A DNA stretch of 64,000 nucleotides from Acidobacteriota bacterium (GTDB lineage Bacteria; Acidobacteriota; Blastocatellia; Pyrinomonadales; Pyrinomonadaceae): contig QQUY01000001.1 in NCBI GenBank assembly GCA_003385635.1, forward strand, positions 2,643,001-2,707,000, written 5' to 3'. The notes under the pieces are model-generated. The model was not told the DNA's origin, searched no databases, and saw only the letters and a program-made list of their open reading frames with translations. Below are positions 1 to 8,805 of this stretch, one piece after another (within the stretch, counting starts at the first letter, position 1; each line of letters starts with the position of its first letter). The position numbers and the translations under genes were made by a program.

Positions 1-79
1 TGCTTGACCCACCCAATGCAGAAATTTTGCGGACCGGCTGATTATTTTCCGAAATTGCCGGATCATTGACGCCCTGATC

Positions 80-1285
80 TCAACGAAATGTCCAGGTGAG
101 CTGGGTTCCCCGCCTTGGGTAGTTCAGGGCATTCACCCGGACCCTTTCCTGTCCGGGTGAGTCACACGGGTTTCGGACTGGAACGTTATTGCTCAGTGTC
201 GCTTCCGTGTTCCTGAACGACTTGCTCCTGTCTTCATTAATGCAAAAAGTGAAGTTCCGGTCAGCACCCTGCCATGCCTTTTTTATAGCGCCGCCGAATA
301 GGCCTTCGGTCTCGCCGTAGATAAACGTCCTCGGTGTGACTCCCTCACGATGCCCGGCCCTTCGCCATCGGTCCGAAAGGTCGATCGTGTAACATCCCTT
401 TGGATTGACGTACCACCAGCCCTCCGTGAAGTAATTACCGCGCCCGTATCCGTAACTAAGCGTGAACCAGACCTTCTCGTTCTGATTGTTGCAGATCTTG
501 ACGGTGTACTGTTTCACTTCCGATGGGAGATCGTTGAAGCCAAAGCGGGTATATCGAAGCGATGTCGTTTCTTTGTCGCCATCGTCGTAGTCGATGCTGA
601 CCGCGTTTCCATTTCTGCTCGCGATCCTGCCAGCATAGTACCGGCCAGATCGTTTCCAGTTGCCATAAACCCTGGTCCCCTCCCGGATGTAGTCTCCAGA
701 AATGTACTTCGGATCAATGACCAGACGCTTGCCGTTCTCAAGCATTATGAAATACTCACGATTGCTGCGCTTGCGCTCGATCACGCCCGGATACCAGTAG
801 GCGTCTCCGGGAGCGTTGACGAGGACACGATCTCCATCGCTCCACTGCTTCGGGGAAACCTCACTCCTGGCCGGATGGCGGTTCTTGGCAAGTATGCACG
901 GCGACTTGCCTTGAATAGTTATGTCGTCGGAATTCCAGACAGCTCTCTTTTCGCAAATCTTTTCGTCAAGGATGGCGGGTTTGAAAACGCGCACATTATA
1001 GCGGTAACCGCTGCCCCCCTGGTTCCAGACGACTGTCTCTCCGTTGCTCAATGTCCAGCATCTCACCGGCCTTAACCAAGTTAACGCATTTGTGTTTTTG
1101 TAAACGCAGACCTTCACTCTCTGATTCCTTTCGTTCTTGATAGTGATCTGCGACCCCTGTGCCCGCGCTTCGATCGCAGATCCAAGAACGAGAAACAATG
1201 AGAAAAACGTAACGGTCAGAGCAGACGAAAATAGATGATCATTAAGACGGCGGGTTGACGCCTGCCTGTTGGTGCTGGTGTTCAT
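80..1285 (-). CDS. Exported protein with Tudor-like and DUF1036-like domains
   Basis: 401 aa, function unknown. A signal peptide covers about residues 1-43 and ends in an ARA-Q type site, so the protein is probably periplasmic or secreted. Residues 45-128 form a Cys-containing beta-rich segment. Residues 148-246 contain two SH3/Tudor-like stretches (GDRVLVNAPGDAYWYPGVI and GTRVYGNWKRSGRYYAGRI). Residues 260-355 resemble DUF1036 (VKICNNQNEKVWF, then EGWW and a later FCI). An SD-like GGGAG lies just upstream of the ATG. A plus-strand ORF of 241 aa inside it is a shadow. Tudor-like folds in an exported bacterial protein more likely bind peptides or wall components than chromatin; that is inference. 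Confidence 0.75.
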   Translation of the reverse strand: MNTSTNRQASTRRLNDHLFSSALTVTFFSLFLVLGSAIEARAQGSQITIKNERNQRVKVCVYKNTNALTWLRPVRCWTLSNGETVVWNQGGSGYRYNVRVFKPAILDEKICEKRAVWNSDDITIQGKSPCILAKNRHPARSEVSPKQWSDGDRVLVNAPGDAYWYPGVIERKRSNREYFIMLENGKRLVIDPKYISGDYIREGTRVYGNWKRSGRYYAGRIASRNGNAVSIDYDDGDKETTSLRYTRFGFNDLPSEVKQYTVKICNNQNEKVWFTLSYGYGRGNYFTEGWWYVNPKGCYTIDLSDRWRRAGHREGVTPRTFIYGETEGLFGGAIKKAWQGADRNFTFCINEDRSKSFRNTEATLSNNVPVRNPCDSPGQERVRVNALNYPRRGTQLTWTFR

Positions 1286-1355
1286 AAACTCCCTGGTTCA
1301 ATGAAGATGGGAATGCGACGTTGTGTTACGAGTCGGATTGCGGCTCACTATATCA

Positions 1356-1516
1356 CGTATCTGGGATCAGATATCAGGGATCAGTAGCGCAACGCGATAT
1401 GACGATGATCGCTAATATGCTGCGGCTATGCCGCTTGGCATGTGTCAGGTATCAATGATCAGGTATCACTGATCTTTCCGTTTGAGAACGCCGATCCTGT
1501 ATCAGGGATCAGGTCA
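1356..1516. repeat. Patchy heptamer array (TGATNCC family)
   Basis: Period-7 units such as TCAGGTA, TCAATGA, TCAGGTA, TCACTGA are seen at 1445-1472, and TATCAGG, GATCAGG, TCACTGG at 1500-1520. The last unit contains the stop codon of the M28 peptidase gene (TCA at 1514-1516 on the plus strand). The array occupies most of the 228-bp gap between the two flanking genes. Confidence 0.75.
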
Positions 1517-3595
1517 CTGGTCAGCGACACCTGGTCGCATTGGCATAGGGGAATACCAATCGAGGACGCGAATCTTAACCAGGTCTTCGAGATAACGGTC
1601 GACGACCTCTTGCCGGATCGGACCAAACTCGGCTGATAACGCATTGCGGATCATCGCTGAACCCCGCTTACCATCGATAAAATTCACTAGCTCGAACTTG
1701 GCGTCGCCAGATAACCTGTTTCCCGGCCGACGGTACCATTCGAGATCGGCTTCCGAAAGCTTGCTCTCAGGGAGACCGAAATCGAGAGGTCCGCGGGTTC
1801 TTCGAATCGGAACCTTCCCTCCAGGGAGTTCAAGAATTCCCGCAGTCCTCGTTGCATACCCCATCGTTGGAGCGACCGCTTCCAGAGTCTTCGAATGCCT
1901 GTCGAACTGTGCCTTCAGAGACGACCGCATTTCCGCGACGATCGCCTGGGAAGAATCTCTGCCGTTGTAATGAATGATCGTGTAGAGCGCCTCATCTTCG
2001 ACCTTCCATTTGTGCCAAAGGACCGAAAGCGCTTCGGAGTAATCCGCGGTTGATCGCCCTGATTGCGACCTCATCAATTCCCTCGCATGGTTCATCCCTT
2101 CAGCAAGCCGTTTCGAGCTGTTTGCAAAGGCAAGAAATGCAAGGTCTTTCGCCTGTTCTTCCGTTAGATTTGCGAGATAGAGTGCGGTCGCCGCGGCGAT
2201 GATCTCGGTACGCTCAAGCTCGACCGGATCGACTTTGTCCGGCGTGTCTTCCGAGGTGTGGTGCGTGTAATCGGGATCGTGCGAGAACATCACGCCGGGG
2301 ATCTTCCGGTCGATGAACATCATATGGTCGCTTCCGCCTGAATACGGAGTGATGCGGTAGTTCATCTGCGAAAGGCTGCCCCGAGGAGTCCTGATATCCA
2401 TTCCATCGACCATTTCAGCCATATCCGCGACGACGTCATTGAGAACAGAAGGAATCGAATCGGGAGTCCGGGTGATGATTAGCTTTGAATGAAGAAGCTC
2501 AAGGTTCTCGCCGACCATGTCCATATTCAGGTTCGCGAGGACCTCGCCCTCAAGTTCTACGCCCCTAAGATCGGGATGCTTGTCGATGTACGCCATCGTC
2601 CCGTACCACTCCGGGACCCAAAGGAATCTAATCGTGCGTTTCGGCCTCGGCATACGGCCCTGCTTGATCAATTCCGTCATCGAACGCGCGATGTCCATAA
2701 GCGCAGCCGAACCGCTCGCATTGTCGTTCGCCGATTCCTTCGGGTGATCGAGATGCGCGCTGAATACGATCTCCTCGCTGCCGTGCTCCGAGCCCTGAAT
2801 AGTTGCTACGACAACATCCATGAAATATGGTTCGAGCCCGATGCCCTTCGCTTCCGCCTTCACCACCACTCTCTTGCCCGAGGCGAGAAGGTCGCGCAGC
2901 TTGGTTCCCTGCCTGTTTGTGAGATTGAAACCAAACGTCACGCGGTCTAGCTCGTCTGAACGCGGCCACATTCCCGTGTACGCAAGCATGTCCGGATACT
3001 CTTTCGCGCGGTAGTCGTCGAGGAAACAAACGACGGCCTTCGCGCCGTATTTCAGAACAGCGAGCCGGTGAACGCTTCCGCCGTAACCCGTAGCAAGTAC
3101 GATCTTGTCTTTTACGTTCTTACCTTCGTAGTCGCTGTCCGAAGTGCCCGCACCGACGAAAACAAGTTCTGCGGTCGCCGAACCGGGGTTGGAATAGGTG
3201 ATCAGGCTCATCGGGATCTCCGGATAACCGACGATCCTTTCTTCGTAGGGCTCGATCATCCGCAGTTCCGCCCAATCCATATCGAAGCCGGAAGGCGATA
3301 CCCAGGTCTGGTACTCGATCTTGCCGTCGGAAGGATACGACTCAATGAACGCGTTTTTATCATCGAATCCGAACCCTCGCAGCTGATTGAGGACATAATT
3401 CGCTGAGTCGCGAAACTGCTTCGAACCCTGGACGCGGCTGTGGCGCGTGATCTGTATGACGTGCTCTTTCGCGAGCTCACCCGAAAGGGATTCGTGCAGC
3501 AAATCCCGTAGCTTTGGATCGAGAAGTTTGCCTTGAGGGAGGGCGAGACTTGTGTGAAGAAGAATTAGCGAGACGAGCAAGAGTTTTCTTTTCAT
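1514..3595 (-). CDS. M28-family metallopeptidase, exported
   Basis: 693 aa zinc aminopeptidase/carboxypeptidase-like protein. The signal peptide is residues 1-21. A PA-like insert covers roughly residues 90-250. The M28 domain shows HLDH at 281-284, NDNASG at 290-295 (bridging Asp), an EW pair at 329-330, a MDMVGE motif at 358-363, GGSDH near 421 and HHTSEDTPDK near 449. These match the zinc-ligand order of the family. The C-terminal 200 residues are an extra helical domain of unknown role. It probably cleaves N-terminal residues from peptides in the periplasm. The stop codon lies in a heptamer repeat unit. The upstream 300 bp hold a large hairpin element. Confidence 0.9.
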   Translation of the reverse strand: MKRKLLLVSLILLHTSLALPQGKLLDPKLRDLLHESLSGELAKEHVIQITRHSRVQGSKQFRDSANYVLNQLRGFGFDDKNAFIESYPSDGKIEYQTWVSPSGFDMDWAELRMIEPYEERIVGYPEIPMSLITYSNPGSATAELVFVGAGTSDSDYEGKNVKDKIVLATGYGGSVHRLAVLKYGAKAVVCFLDDYRAKEYPDMLAYTGMWPRSDELDRVTFGFNLTNRQGTKLRDLLASGKRVVVKAEAKGIGLEPYFMDVVVATIQGSEHGSEEIVFSAHLDHPKESANDNASGSAALMDIARSMTELIKQGRMPRPKRTIRFLWVPEWYGTMAYIDKHPDLRGVELEGEVLANLNMDMVGENLELLHSKLIITRTPDSIPSVLNDVVADMAEMVDGMDIRTPRGSLSQMNYRITPYSGGSDHMMFIDRKIPGVMFSHDPDYTHHTSEDTPDKVDPVELERTEIIAAATALYLANLTEEQAKDLAFLAFANSSKRLAEGMNHARELMRSQSGRSTADYSEALSVLWHKWKVEDEALYTIIHYNGRDSSQAIVAEMRSSLKAQFDRHSKTLEAVAPTMGYATRTAGILELPGGKVPIRRTRGPLDFGLPESKLSEADLEWYRRPGNRLSGDAKFELVNFIDGKRGSAMIRNALSAEFGPIRQEVVDRYLEDLVKIRVLDWYSPMPMRPGVADQ

Positions 3596-3618
3596 TTTTC
3601 TAAGCAGGTGGAAACAAA

Positions 3619-3855
3619 CCGTTTAGAGCAGCGCTTGCGCTGCAAGACAGCGAAGTGAATACTGACGCGGCTCCGCCGCTTCGATGTGCGGTAAGCCTCC
3701 GGCTTACCGTAAAACTGTCTCAAATCGTTTCCTGCCCCGGGGCTGAGCCCCGGGGAGTTACTCAAAAGGGCGTCTTCGGAAAGGCGCAGCCTTTCCGCAC
3801 AGCGACGCGGCGGAGCCGCACAGCTTTGGCAGCGTAAGCGCTGCTTTAAACGGTT
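3619..3855. repeat. Multi-hairpin element, copy 1
   Basis: Nested inverted repeats fill the 309-bp gap 3596-3904. Outer arms of 25 bp lie at 3619-3643 and 3831-3855 (two mismatches). Inside them 3667-3679 (GCGGCTCCGCCGC) is an exact reverse complement of 3807-3819. Between these are three hairpins: 3689-3709 (arms CGGTAAGCC/GGCTTACCG), 3735-3755 (arms CCCCGGGGCT/AGCCCCGGGG) and 3778-3796 (arms GGAAAGGC/GCCTTTCC). The result is a branched, cloverleaf-like fold. A second copy of the core is at 30687-30834. It could be a structured RNA, a mobile palindromic element or a protein-binding DNA site. Confidence 0.85.
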
Positions 3856-3904
3856 GGGGGTGATTCGCTCTCAGTCCTCAGCCCATTGTTCTCAGTCCTC
3901 GCGG

Positions 3905-4390
3905 TCACCCGAGTTCCTGCCGCAAATAAGCCGCGACGTCGGAGATAAACCTATGAACTGACGCCTCCGCGATCCTGTGTCCTGCAACCGCGTCGATCGC
4001 GTCGCCTAAAGGCCCGAGCGGAACGTCATATTCACCTTCAAGATCAAGTTGTGTCTCAGTAGAGGTCAGAGGATAGATCGACAGTACGGCTTTCATCACC
4101 GGAAACAGACGTGGCATTTTCGAAGCCTTCCATTCTATCTGGATCGTCGTACGCTCCGGGCCTGCAAATGACTTCGGTGAAAGGTCGACTTCCTTCACCT
4201 CGATATCGATGTCGGTGCCGAAGTCGATTCCCGCGACATTCGCGTGAAGCTCCGATGCGATGGAATTCGCACGTCTCGCAGCCACTTTGGTCGCGTCGCT
4301 GAACACAGCGGCGGCATCGGGCTCAAGAGCGGCTTTTACGGTTTCATAGGAATGATTTACGTAATCGTAAACGTGAATCGATCTGCTCAT
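3905..4390 (-). CDS. Conserved hypothetical protein, SRPBCC-like
   Basis: 161 aa with no signal peptide or membrane segment. Sequence pattern (alternating beta strands such as TTIQIEWKAS and TQLDLEGEYD, then a C-terminal helix ending VAAYLRQELG) suggests a small helix-grip fold of the SRPBCC type, which binds lipids or other hydrophobic ligands. The family assignment rests on fold-like pattern only and no catalytic residue can be named. It is flanked by repeat-rich gaps on both sides and so is probably transcribed alone. Confidence 0.65.
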   Translation of the reverse strand: MSRSIHVYDYVNHSYETVKAALEPDAAAVFSDATKVAARRANSIASELHANVAGIDFGTDIDIEVKEVDLSPKSFAGPERTTIQIEWKASKMPRLFPVMKAVLSIYPLTSTETQLDLEGEYDVPLGPLGDAIDAVAGHRIAEASVHRFISDVAAYLRQELG

Positions 4391-4502
4391 CTTCTTTTGA
4401 TTATGGTCTGAAAGTACAGGTGTTTATGAATCCCGGTTCACGTGTCATGGATCGGGGATCGAACATCGAATTTATGTAGCACTAGATCAATTATCTTTCG
4501 GA

Positions 4503-4593
4503 CCTGATCTTTGATACCTGATCATTGATAGATGATCGTTGATCATTGATACATGATCTCTGAAACCTGATCATTGTTAAGTGATCAGTGACA
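4503..4593. repeat. Heptamer array, NNTGATN family, 13 units
   Basis: Thirteen contiguous period-7 units, for example CCTGATC, TTTGATA, CCTGATC, ATTGATA, GATGATC, GTTGATC. Positions 3-5 (TGA) are nearly invariant and the rest vary. It lies in the 442-bp gap 4391-4832, which otherwise holds scattered ATGATC words and the nonamer array at 4758-4838. Confidence 0.85.
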
Positions 4594-4757
4594 CATCTGT
4601 CGCCGTTACGCGGCGAAAAGTGTCACGGCGCTCTTGCCTCAATGATCATCTGTCAGGTTTCAACTATCAATGATCAGGCTGGTTCTGTATTAGATCGACA
4701 ACCCCGTTCCATAACACCTGATGCCGAATACTTGATCCTTGATCCCTAATGCATGAA

Positions 4758-4838
4758 CGACTCACCAAACCCAGCCAACTCACCGAACTCAGTCAACTCA
4801 CCTAACTCACTCAACCCAGTGAACTCAGCGAACTACCC
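4758..4838. repeat. Nonamer array, NAACTCANN family
   Basis: Period-9 units: CAACTCACC, GAACTCAGT, CAACTCACC, TAACTCACT, CAACCCAGT, GAACTCAGC, GAACTACCC. The last unit contains the stop codon of the MscS gene (CTA at 4833-4835). The same words CAGTCAACT and CAGCCAACT occur in the coding strand of the actB linker near 56000. Confidence 0.85.
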
Positions 4839-5753
4839 GTCCGCCTTCGCACCTGGCTTGCCCTCGATCTGGTTCTGATAGAAACGCTGGGTCGGATATG
4901 CAAAATCGATGTCATCACGTTTTGCGAACGACCGCAGCACATCTTCCCAGATGTTCTGCTCGCTTCCGCGCCTGCGCCTTGGATTGCATAGATATCTTAC
5001 TGTCAGCATAACGCCGCTGTCCTTCACGGTCGTATAAACGATCGGGGTCAGCTTGTTAATGATTATCAACTTCGTACTTGCGGCGCGCTTTATCTCTTCA
5101 GCGGCGGCCCCTGTCGGTTCGTCGCCGTGCTTGTAAGCAATTTCGCCAAGTATCTGTTTTGCAGCTTCCCAGTTCGATTCGAAGGTCACAAGGATCGGGA
5201 TCTCGTTCCATATGTACTGGAATCCTTCGGTGTAGTTTGCGAGGGGCTCCTGAAAGACTTTGCCGTTGGGAATGTGTATGACCCGGCCCGTACTCTGTTC
5301 GGCGTCGACCCACTTTCCGATCTCCATGATCGTGAACATAAAGATCCTCTGGTCGATGACATCGCCTTTTACATCCCCGATCTCGATCCTGTCGCCCACC
5401 GCGAACGGCCGTCTCCAAAGAATGAATATCCAGCCCGCAAGATTGACGAGCGGCACTTGAAGCGCGATCGCGAGCCCTGCCGAGAGCAGGCCCAGGTAGG
5501 TCGACAGCGACTGAAACCCTCGGAACCATATGCTGCCGACGACGAAAACCGCGAGAATGAAGGCAAAGTAAGCGGTTCCCTTTCTCCACCTGTAACGGGT
5601 GGAAATGCTCTTCGAGTTCTTCCGAACGATGAAGAGCAGGATCCGCCGGACGAGGATCACGGCGAGAATAGCGACGAGAGACGCAACGATACGGACCTGA
5701 GCCTCAGGGTTCAGACCGAAGACATTCGTTATCCAGTTGGAAACGTTTTCCAT
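4833..5753 (-). CDS. Mechanosensitive ion channel, MscS family
   Basis: 306 aa. Three transmembrane helices are seen around residues 18-42, 60-80 and 88-112. The third carries the small-residue pore pattern (LSAGLAIALQVPLVNLAGW) followed by the beta-domain start (WRRPFAVGDRIEIGDVKG), which is the MscS signature. The cytoplasmic domain follows and ends in a charged tail. It releases solutes under hypo-osmotic stress at the inner membrane. The size fits small MscS members with only the core helices. The stop codon falls in a nonamer repeat. Confidence 0.92.
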   Translation of the reverse strand: MENVSNWITNVFGLNPEAQVRIVASLVAILAVILVRRILLFIVRKNSKSISTRYRWRKGTAYFAFILAVFVVGSIWFRGFQSLSTYLGLLSAGLAIALQVPLVNLAGWIFILWRRPFAVGDRIEIGDVKGDVIDQRIFMFTIMEIGKWVDAEQSTGRVIHIPNGKVFQEPLANYTEGFQYIWNEIPILVTFESNWEAAKQILGEIAYKHGDEPTGAAAEEIKRAASTKLIIINKLTPIVYTTVKDSGVMLTVRYLCNPRRRRGSEQNIWEDVLRSFAKRDDIDFAYPTQRFYQNQIEGKPGAKADG

Positions 5754-5843
5754 GTCGCCAAGCTTGAAAAGTGTGGCGACAGTATAGCAGGGATAATGTA
5801 TCAGGGATCAGGTATCAAGCTTCGAAAACAGGGTTTGGGCTAT

Positions 5844-5913
5844 TTGATCCCTGATACCTGGCTCCTGACATATGATCCGTGACGCCTGACCCTTGATATC
5901 TGAAACGTGATAA
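5844..5913. repeat. Heptamer array, NTGATNC family, 10 units
   Basis: Units TTGATCC, CTGATAC, CTGGCTC, CTGACAT, ATGATCC, GTGACGC, CTGACCC, TTGATAT, CTGAAAC, GTGATAA run without a gap between the MscS start and the end of the SIMPL gene. Confidence 0.85.
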
Positions 5914-5948
5914 CTTACTCATCACACCTGCTAACGAATAGAGCAGTT

Positions 5949-6704
5949 TCAGTCCAATCGAAAATTCACCGTCACATCGGCGCTTACCGTGATCGAGCCG
6001 GGACCGAATTCGGCGACCGTCTCAGATACCGATCCGGACTGGGAAGTGGCGTTGACGGAAAAGTTGCTGGCCACGCCGCCGGCGATATACCTGCTCCCAA
6101 CCGTGCCCTCCGTTATCCTTATGGCCCTACCGATCTTCTGGCCGATCGCCCCTGCCATTGCAGCCGCCTTTTCTTTCGCAGCTATCATCGCCTCCGTTCT
6201 TGCCTGATCCTTGTACTCGCGCAGTTTAGAGGTGCTGAACGTAACACTTCCGATCGCCGAGAGACCGGTTTCGAGAAGCGCTGAATAGAAGGCCTCGAAC
6301 TTCGACACGTCGCGCAGGAGGACTTCAATATGCTTGGAAACCTCATATCCCTTGAACACCTTTCTTCCGACCTCGTCGCCATACTCATCAAGGATCTTTT
6401 CGTCCTTCCCTTGAATATATTCGTACTGCATTTCAACGGATATACGGCGCGTCTTTACGTCTTTCGGTTCTATATCGAACTTCCTCGTTTCGGCAATTAT
6501 CTTTTCGACTGCAACATCGTTATCGGACTTCGCCTTTTGAAGGTCTTTTGAGAGTTTCTCGACATTGAGCGAGATGGACACCTGGTCCGGATCCACGAAG
6601 ATCTCTGCCGTGCCGGTAGTAGTGATCGTAGGCAAATACTCGATGTCCTGGGCTGGAACGGAAAAGGTGAATACAAGGATAACTAGAGGGAACAGTTTTT
6701 TCAT
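5949..6704 (-). CDS. SIMPL domain (DUF541) exported protein
   Basis: 251 aa. Signal peptide 1-18 (MKKLFPLVILVFTFSVPAQ). The mature protein starts with the SIMPL pattern ITTTGTAEIFVDPDQVSISL and continues with KTRRISVEMQYEY and GYEVSKHIEVLLRDVSKF, ending in a beta strand (SITVSADVTVNFRL). SIMPL proteins are periplasmic or surface proteins with poorly defined roles, linked in some bacteria to oxidative stress defence and in animals to kinase signalling. It stands alone here, with repeats on both sides. Confidence 0.88.
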   Translation of the reverse strand: MKKLFPLVILVFTFSVPAQDIEYLPTITTTGTAEIFVDPDQVSISLNVEKLSKDLQKAKSDNDVAVEKIIAETRKFDIEPKDVKTRRISVEMQYEYIQGKDEKILDEYGDEVGRKVFKGYEVSKHIEVLLRDVSKFEAFYSALLETGLSAIGSVTFSTSKLREYKDQARTEAMIAAKEKAAAMAGAIGQKIGRAIRITEGTVGSRYIAGGVASNFSVNATSQSGSVSETVAEFGPGSITVSADVTVNFRLD

Positions 6705-6780
6705 TGTCTAAACTCCTAAGCAGTGGTGAATTGGTTGGGACGGAGAGTGAGATTCTCGAAGTGCGGGAAACGGTTGCGAT

Positions 6781-6843
6781 GGGCGGGTTGACTGAGTCTG
6801 GCGAGTTGGCCGAGTCTTGTGAGTTCGCTGAGTTTGATTGGTT
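6781..6843. repeat. Nonamer array, NNNNGAGTT family, 7 units
   Basis: Period-9 units GGGCGGGTT, GACTGAGTC, TGGCGAGTT, GGCCGAGTC, TTGTGAGTT, CGCTGAGTT, TGATTGGTT. This is the reverse-complement orientation of the array at 4758-4838 and the same orientation as the copy inside actB. The remainder of 6705-6989 holds no convincing gene; an 86-aa ORF there is low-complexity and rejected. Confidence 0.82.
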
Positions 6844-6989
6844 AACTTGAAATCCCAATTCTTAAGCTTGAGCTTGATCTTTCGAAAAGCTCGATAGGAG
6901 CGGCAGGTCTGTAGAATCAAGATCAGAAGAAGACTCGGGAGCCGCAAAGCAACAGCAGCTGCAGGCAAGGATGCCCGCGGTCCACATTT

Positions 6990-7223
6990 CTAGCGATGGG
7001 GTCCGATGTGGAAACGCATACCGGTCAGAGCTCCGTCAACATAGGTAAGCGGGCGATACGCATAGTAAAGAAAGGGGGAGTCTTCGGGAAATATCACGTA
7101 GGTCTGACCGTCCTTGTCCCACACTTCGGCGTTCGTCGACCTGAAAACCAGATAGCTACCGAGATAGACGACTGCCAAAAGTGCGACCACAGAAAGTACT
7201 CCGGCTTTCCTCGAGAACGCCAT
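6990..7223 (-). CDS. Small single-pass membrane protein
   Basis: 77 aa, function unknown. One N-terminal hydrophobic segment (about residues 9-27, VLSVVALLAVVYLGSYLVF) is followed by a short extracytoplasmic domain rich in Tyr/Phe (FPEDSPFLYYAYRPLTYVDG). The ATG at 7223 is preferred over the GTG at 7232 because a GGGGGTG stretch sits at SD distance from the ATG. It follows the DUF1428 gene by 24 bp and probably shares its transcript. It could be a membrane-anchored accessory protein. Confidence 0.6.
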   Translation of the reverse strand: MAFSRKAGVLSVVALLAVVYLGSYLVFRSTNAEVWDKDGQTYVIFPEDSPFLYYAYRPLTYVDGALTGMRFHIGPHR

Positions 7224-7247
7224 CCCTTTCACCCCCTTAATCCCTGT

Positions 7248-8006
7248 CTAATTTTTAAATGCCTCGACGATCGTCCGAAATCCGCCGTAAGCCATCCGGC
7301 TCGGATCGAATGGATGGTCCTCGTCCTTCATCATTTCCTTGATGCGCTCATCTTCCATTATCGCCGCGTTAGCCCGGTCGCGATCTTCTTTCGAGGCATA
7401 GACTATGTAGGCGAATATCACCGTCTCCTCTTCGCCTGCTCCAGCCATCTCGGGAAAACTCGTGGTGTGCTCGGAATTGAGGTCGTCTCCGGCACATTCC
7501 ACGTATTCGAGCGCACCGTGTTCCATCCAGACCGTCGAAGCCTTCTCGGACATCTTCTGATAGCTGTCTACATTTCCCTTTTTCAGTGGCAGCACGAATC
7601 CGTCTACATATTTTCCGGCCGATCCGCTCCTAGCTTGTTTACCGTAGGACTCTACGATCGTCCGAAATCCTCCAAACGCCATACGCTTCGGATCGAACAC
7701 GTTCGAAGCCGTTTCCATCATCGCCGTGACCTCTTCGTCTCCCATCAAGGTGGCGTTAGCTGCATCCCGGGCCTCCTTTGACTCGTAAACGACAAAAGTA
7801 AAGACAACCGTCTCGCTTTCACCTATGCCGGCGATATCCGGAAAAGTCGCCGTATGTTCGGAATCCAGATCGTCGCCGACGCACTCTACATATTCAAGCG
7901 CACCGCATTCAATGTGCTTCCTGCTTGCCGTCTGAGCCAGAGCTCGATACCGCTCAATACCGTCTTTTTTTATAGGTATCACGAATCCGTCAACATACTT
8001 TCCCAT
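7248..8006 (-). CDS. Tandem DUF1428 domain protein
   Basis: 252 aa made of two DUF1428 domains, about residues 1-118 and 128-250. Each begins KYVDGFV(I/L)P(I/L)KK and contains GALEYVEC, GDDL.SEHT, TV.F.(F/Y)(I/V)VY.SKE and ends MA(F/Y)GGFRTIVE. DUF1428 is a ferredoxin-like alpha/beta-barrel fold seen in small stand-alone proteins of about 120 aa; here it is duplicated. The ATG at 8006 is chosen because GAGGGG lies at SD distance and family members start just before KYVDGF. A GTG at 8042 overlapping the upstream stop as GTGA is an alternative. Biochemical role unknown. Confidence 0.88.
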   Translation of the reverse strand: MGKYVDGFVIPIKKDGIERYRALAQTASRKHIECGALEYVECVGDDLDSEHTATFPDIAGIGESETVVFTFVVYESKEARDAANATLMGDEEVTAMMETASNVFDPKRMAFGGFRTIVESYGKQARSGSAGKYVDGFVLPLKKGNVDSYQKMSEKASTVWMEHGALEYVECAGDDLNSEHTTSFPEMAGAGEEETVIFAYIVYASKEDRDRANAAIMEDERIKEMMKDEDHPFDPSRMAYGGFRTIVEAFKN

Positions 8007-8038
8007 ATCTTGAACCCCTCTTTTTCCCTTCATCCCTT

Positions 8039-8482
8039 TCACTTCTTCTTCCTGAAGAACAAGGGATAGAAGAGAGCATTTGCAAACCCGACTACCGTGA
8101 ACACGATCGCAGCATCAACCATAGACCAGATAAAGAAAGGCTTTATCGCGTCGACGTAATGATTCATGTACACAGCCGCGAGCGAGCAGAAGAACAGGCC
8201 CATCAGCCAGTAGCCCTGAAGGCTCTTCCACCAGAACGGCCCTTTTAGCTGCGGATGTATCAGGTGAAACACGACAGCCGCCCAGAACCACATCAAGTAG
8301 TTGTAAACAAGGGAGATAGCGAAATCAGCGCTTGTGAAGTCGTTGTCGAAGGTATTTGGATACATCGGCATCACCCGATGCATCGGTTCCATGATCGTAA
8401 AGCCCTCGATGGGGCCTCCGACGAAGTAGCGGACCAGGTTGAGGACGATTACGAGCCCGATCAGTTTCAGGACCGTTTTCAT
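8039..8482 (-). CDS. Four-helix membrane protein, unknown function
   Basis: 147 aa. Four hydrophobic segments are visible: residues 3-20, 54-72 (FAISLVYNYLMWFWAAVVF), 88-106 and 117-140, with a lysine-rich C terminus (RKKK). A longer reading frame to 8593 runs through a heptamer repeat and is not protein-like, so the ATG at 8482 is used. It is the first gene of a probable three-gene unit with the DUF1428 protein and the 77-aa membrane protein. No function can be assigned. Confidence 0.72.
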   Translation of the reverse strand: MKTVLKLIGLVIVLNLVRYFVGGPIEGFTIMEPMHRVMPMYPNTFDNDFTSADFAISLVYNYLMWFWAAVVFHLIHPQLKGPFWWKSLQGYWLMGLFFCSLAAVYMNHYVDAIKPFFIWSMVDAAIVFTVVGFANALFYPLFFRKKK

Positions 8483-8520
8483 AGTGCGGGAAGTGTATAA
8501 CGGGACTGCGATGCTAGTAA

Positions 8521-8805
8521 ATCGTGAATGGTGAATGGTCAATCGTGAATGGTGAATTGTAAATGGAAGAAGAAACGAACCGCAGAGGCACAATGGCGCG
8601 AAGGTATATTGTGGGCTTCAACCAAAGCACCCGAAGTTTCCTTTGCGACTCAGCGCCTTAGCGGTCAATCATTACTCCTCTCGCCTATTCACCATTTACG
8701 ATTGACCATTCACGATTCACCATTCACGATTCACCATTTACAATTCACGATTTACGATTCACCATTCACCATTCACCATTCACGATTCACGATTCACGAT
8801 TCACT
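8521..8805. repeat. Composite inverted element: heptamers, 120-bp core, inverted heptamers
   Basis: Left array 8521-8566 has units ATCGTGA, ATGGTGA, ATGGTCA. Right array 8687-8805 has 17 units of the complement (ATTCACG, ATTCACC, ATTTACG). The 120-bp core 8567-8686 carries GAACCGCAGAGGC near its left end and TCAGCGCCTTAGCGGT near its right end, an imperfect inversion. A second element of the same architecture is at 25205-25468 with a 118-bp core. The right array supplies the GNAT gene stop codon. Confidence 0.85.

Noticed and set aside
350..1075. 241-aa ORF on the plus strand
   Set aside because: Lies entirely opposite the exported Tudor-like protein; no SD, no domain, and the minus-strand frame has a signal peptide and recognisable motifs.
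6708..6968. 86-aa ORF upstream of the SIMPL gene
   Set aside because: C-terminal half is low-complexity TQRTHKTRP-type sequence from the nonamer array; no SD.
8006..8042. GTG start at 8042 for the DUF1428 gene
   Set aside because: It overlaps the upstream stop as GTGA, which is tempting, but the ATG at 8006 has a clear SD and matches the family N terminus.
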